Positions 63,489-64,000 of a DNA stretch of 64,000 nt are shown here, one piece after another; the stretch's first letter is position 1, and each line of letters opens with the position of its first letter. The stretch covers positions 298,496 to 362,495 of the forward strand of contig NZ_MSCO01000002.1 of the NCBI RefSeq assembly GCF_002954705.1, in the 5' to 3' direction. Made by a program: the position numbers and the translations under genes. Origin of the DNA: Aliivibrio sifiae. GTDB taxonomy: Bacteria; Pseudomonadota; Gammaproteobacteria; Enterobacterales; Vibrionaceae. The notes beneath the pieces were generated by a model that worked only from the letters and a program-made list of their open reading frames with translations, searched no databases and had not been told where the DNA came from.

Positions 63489-64000
63489 ATGGACCAGACA
63501 GACATTACCTCCCTAATACCCATTGTCATTACACTCTTTATTTCACTTACAACAAAAAATGTTGTAGTGGGTTTGTTTGCCGGAGTTCTTAGCGGGGTTG
63601 CTATGATTAATGGATTATTTACTCATGCCAACCCATTAGAAACGTTTGGTGTAATGATAAAAAGTTATATATCTCCACAACTAACGGACAGCTACAATGC
63701 TGGCGTTATTGTACTGCTTGTCTTTATTGGTGGTTTTGTTGCCTTGATGGAGAAGTCAGGAGGGGGTTATGCATTTGCAGATAAAATCACTGTATGGGTT
63801 AAGAGTAAGTTTCAAGCTCAAACCTCAGCGTGGCTAGGTGGGATTATTATTTTCTTCTCTGATTTAGGAACACCTTTAATTGTCGGTCCTGTTTTTCGTC
63901 CTCTTTTCGACAAATTAAAAATCTCTCGTCAAAAACTGGCTTTTATTATTGATTCAACATCTTCTCCCGTTGCTATATTGATCCCATTTATTGGATGGGG
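63489..64000 (+). CDS. NhaC-family Na+/H+ antiporter, truncated by window edge
   Basis: The first 170 codons of an integral membrane protein. AAGGA lies eight bases before ATG 63489. MDQTDITSLIPIVITLFISL, NVVVGLFAGVLSG and LGGIIIFFSDLGTPLIVGPVF resemble the NhaC antiporter family. Members exchange sodium for protons or swap acids such as malate and lactate. The C-terminal half lies beyond the window, so the substrate is open. Confidence 0.8.
   Translation, partial: MDQTDITSLIPIVITLFISLTTKNVVVGLFAGVLSGVAMINGLFTHANPLETFGVMIKSYISPQLTDSYNAGVIVLLVFIGGFVALMEKSGGGYAFADKITVWVKSKFQAQTSAWLGGIIIFFSDLGTPLIVGPVFRPLFDKLKISRQKLAFIIDSTSSPVAILIPFIGW

Noticed and set aside
1-64000. CRISPR arrays, prophage, insertion sequences, tRNA and rRNA
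   Set aside because: No regular direct-repeat array, integrase, transposase or structural RNA pattern was seen on reading both strands.

Overview
This window is AT-rich DNA (by eye a little under 40% G+C) from a marine gamma-proteobacterium of the Vibrionaceae. Gene content and protein style point to Aliivibrio (A. fischeri or a close relative). That assignment is inference from protein resemblance and a TonB2-type cluster with an extra ExbB-like subunit; no rRNA, tRNA, phage, insertion sequence or CRISPR array was seen. Coding density is high, with about 63 genes, most of them in compact operons with overlapping start and stop codons.

Layout. (1) 1-6300: maltose/maltodextrin locus. malK and a GlgX-like debranching enzyme run leftward; malE, malF and malG run rightward. 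A 391-bp divergent control region holds MalT-like boxes and a CRP-like site. A GC-richer segment after malG ends in a strong terminator and may be a 3'-end small RNA. (2) 6.5-12 kb: a stand-alone acetate kinase, a membrane EAL phosphodiesterase and the ABC-F protein YbiT. (3) 12-24 kb: an iron block. It has an AraC-type regulator, a Fur box, a TonB-dependent hydroxamate-type receptor, FhuC, FhuD and a double-length FhuB, then a six-gene TonB2-type energy-transduction operon. (4) 24-30.7 kb: PHP hydrolase, LysE exporter, LysR/Bcr-type efflux pair, an iron/2-oxoglutarate dioxygenase overlapping a PLP enzyme that has lost the desulfurase cysteine, and a small cytochrome c. (5) 30.8-44.1 kb: an ECF sigma/ChrR anti-sigma pair and its evident regulon. 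On the plus strand this is NTF2-like, SDR, flavin amine-oxidase-like, DUF1365, Cfa-like, DUF2878, chalcone-isomerase-like and DUF3833. On the minus strand it is DUF523/DUF1722, photolyase and a PhoD-like protein. Four copies of one promoter architecture (TGATCY, exactly 16 bases, CGTWNA) lie before sigma, before the NTF2-like gene, before cfa and before the photolyase operon. A Fur-boxed ChaN haem lipoprotein and an unlisted 45-residue protein sit inside this block. (6) 44-51.9 kb: TyrR, RimJ, a small membrane protein, and bioA divergent from bioBFCD around a BirA operator. (7) 52-64 kb: a LysR-controlled HlyD/DUF2955 efflux pair, YbiB, YbiI, YhhY, an oligo-1,6-glucosidase with a divergent LysR, an MFS carrier, small GNAT and HopJ-family proteins, a Gfo/Idh/MocA oxidoreductase, and the start of an NhaC-type antiporter cut by the window edge.

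The best candidate for a poorly described system is region 5. It looks like a singlet-oxygen/photo-oxidative stress regulon coupling DNA photorepair to lipid modification. Its Cfa-like enzyme has two substitutions at positions that bind bicarbonate in E. coli Cfa, so it may make something other than cyclopropane lipids.
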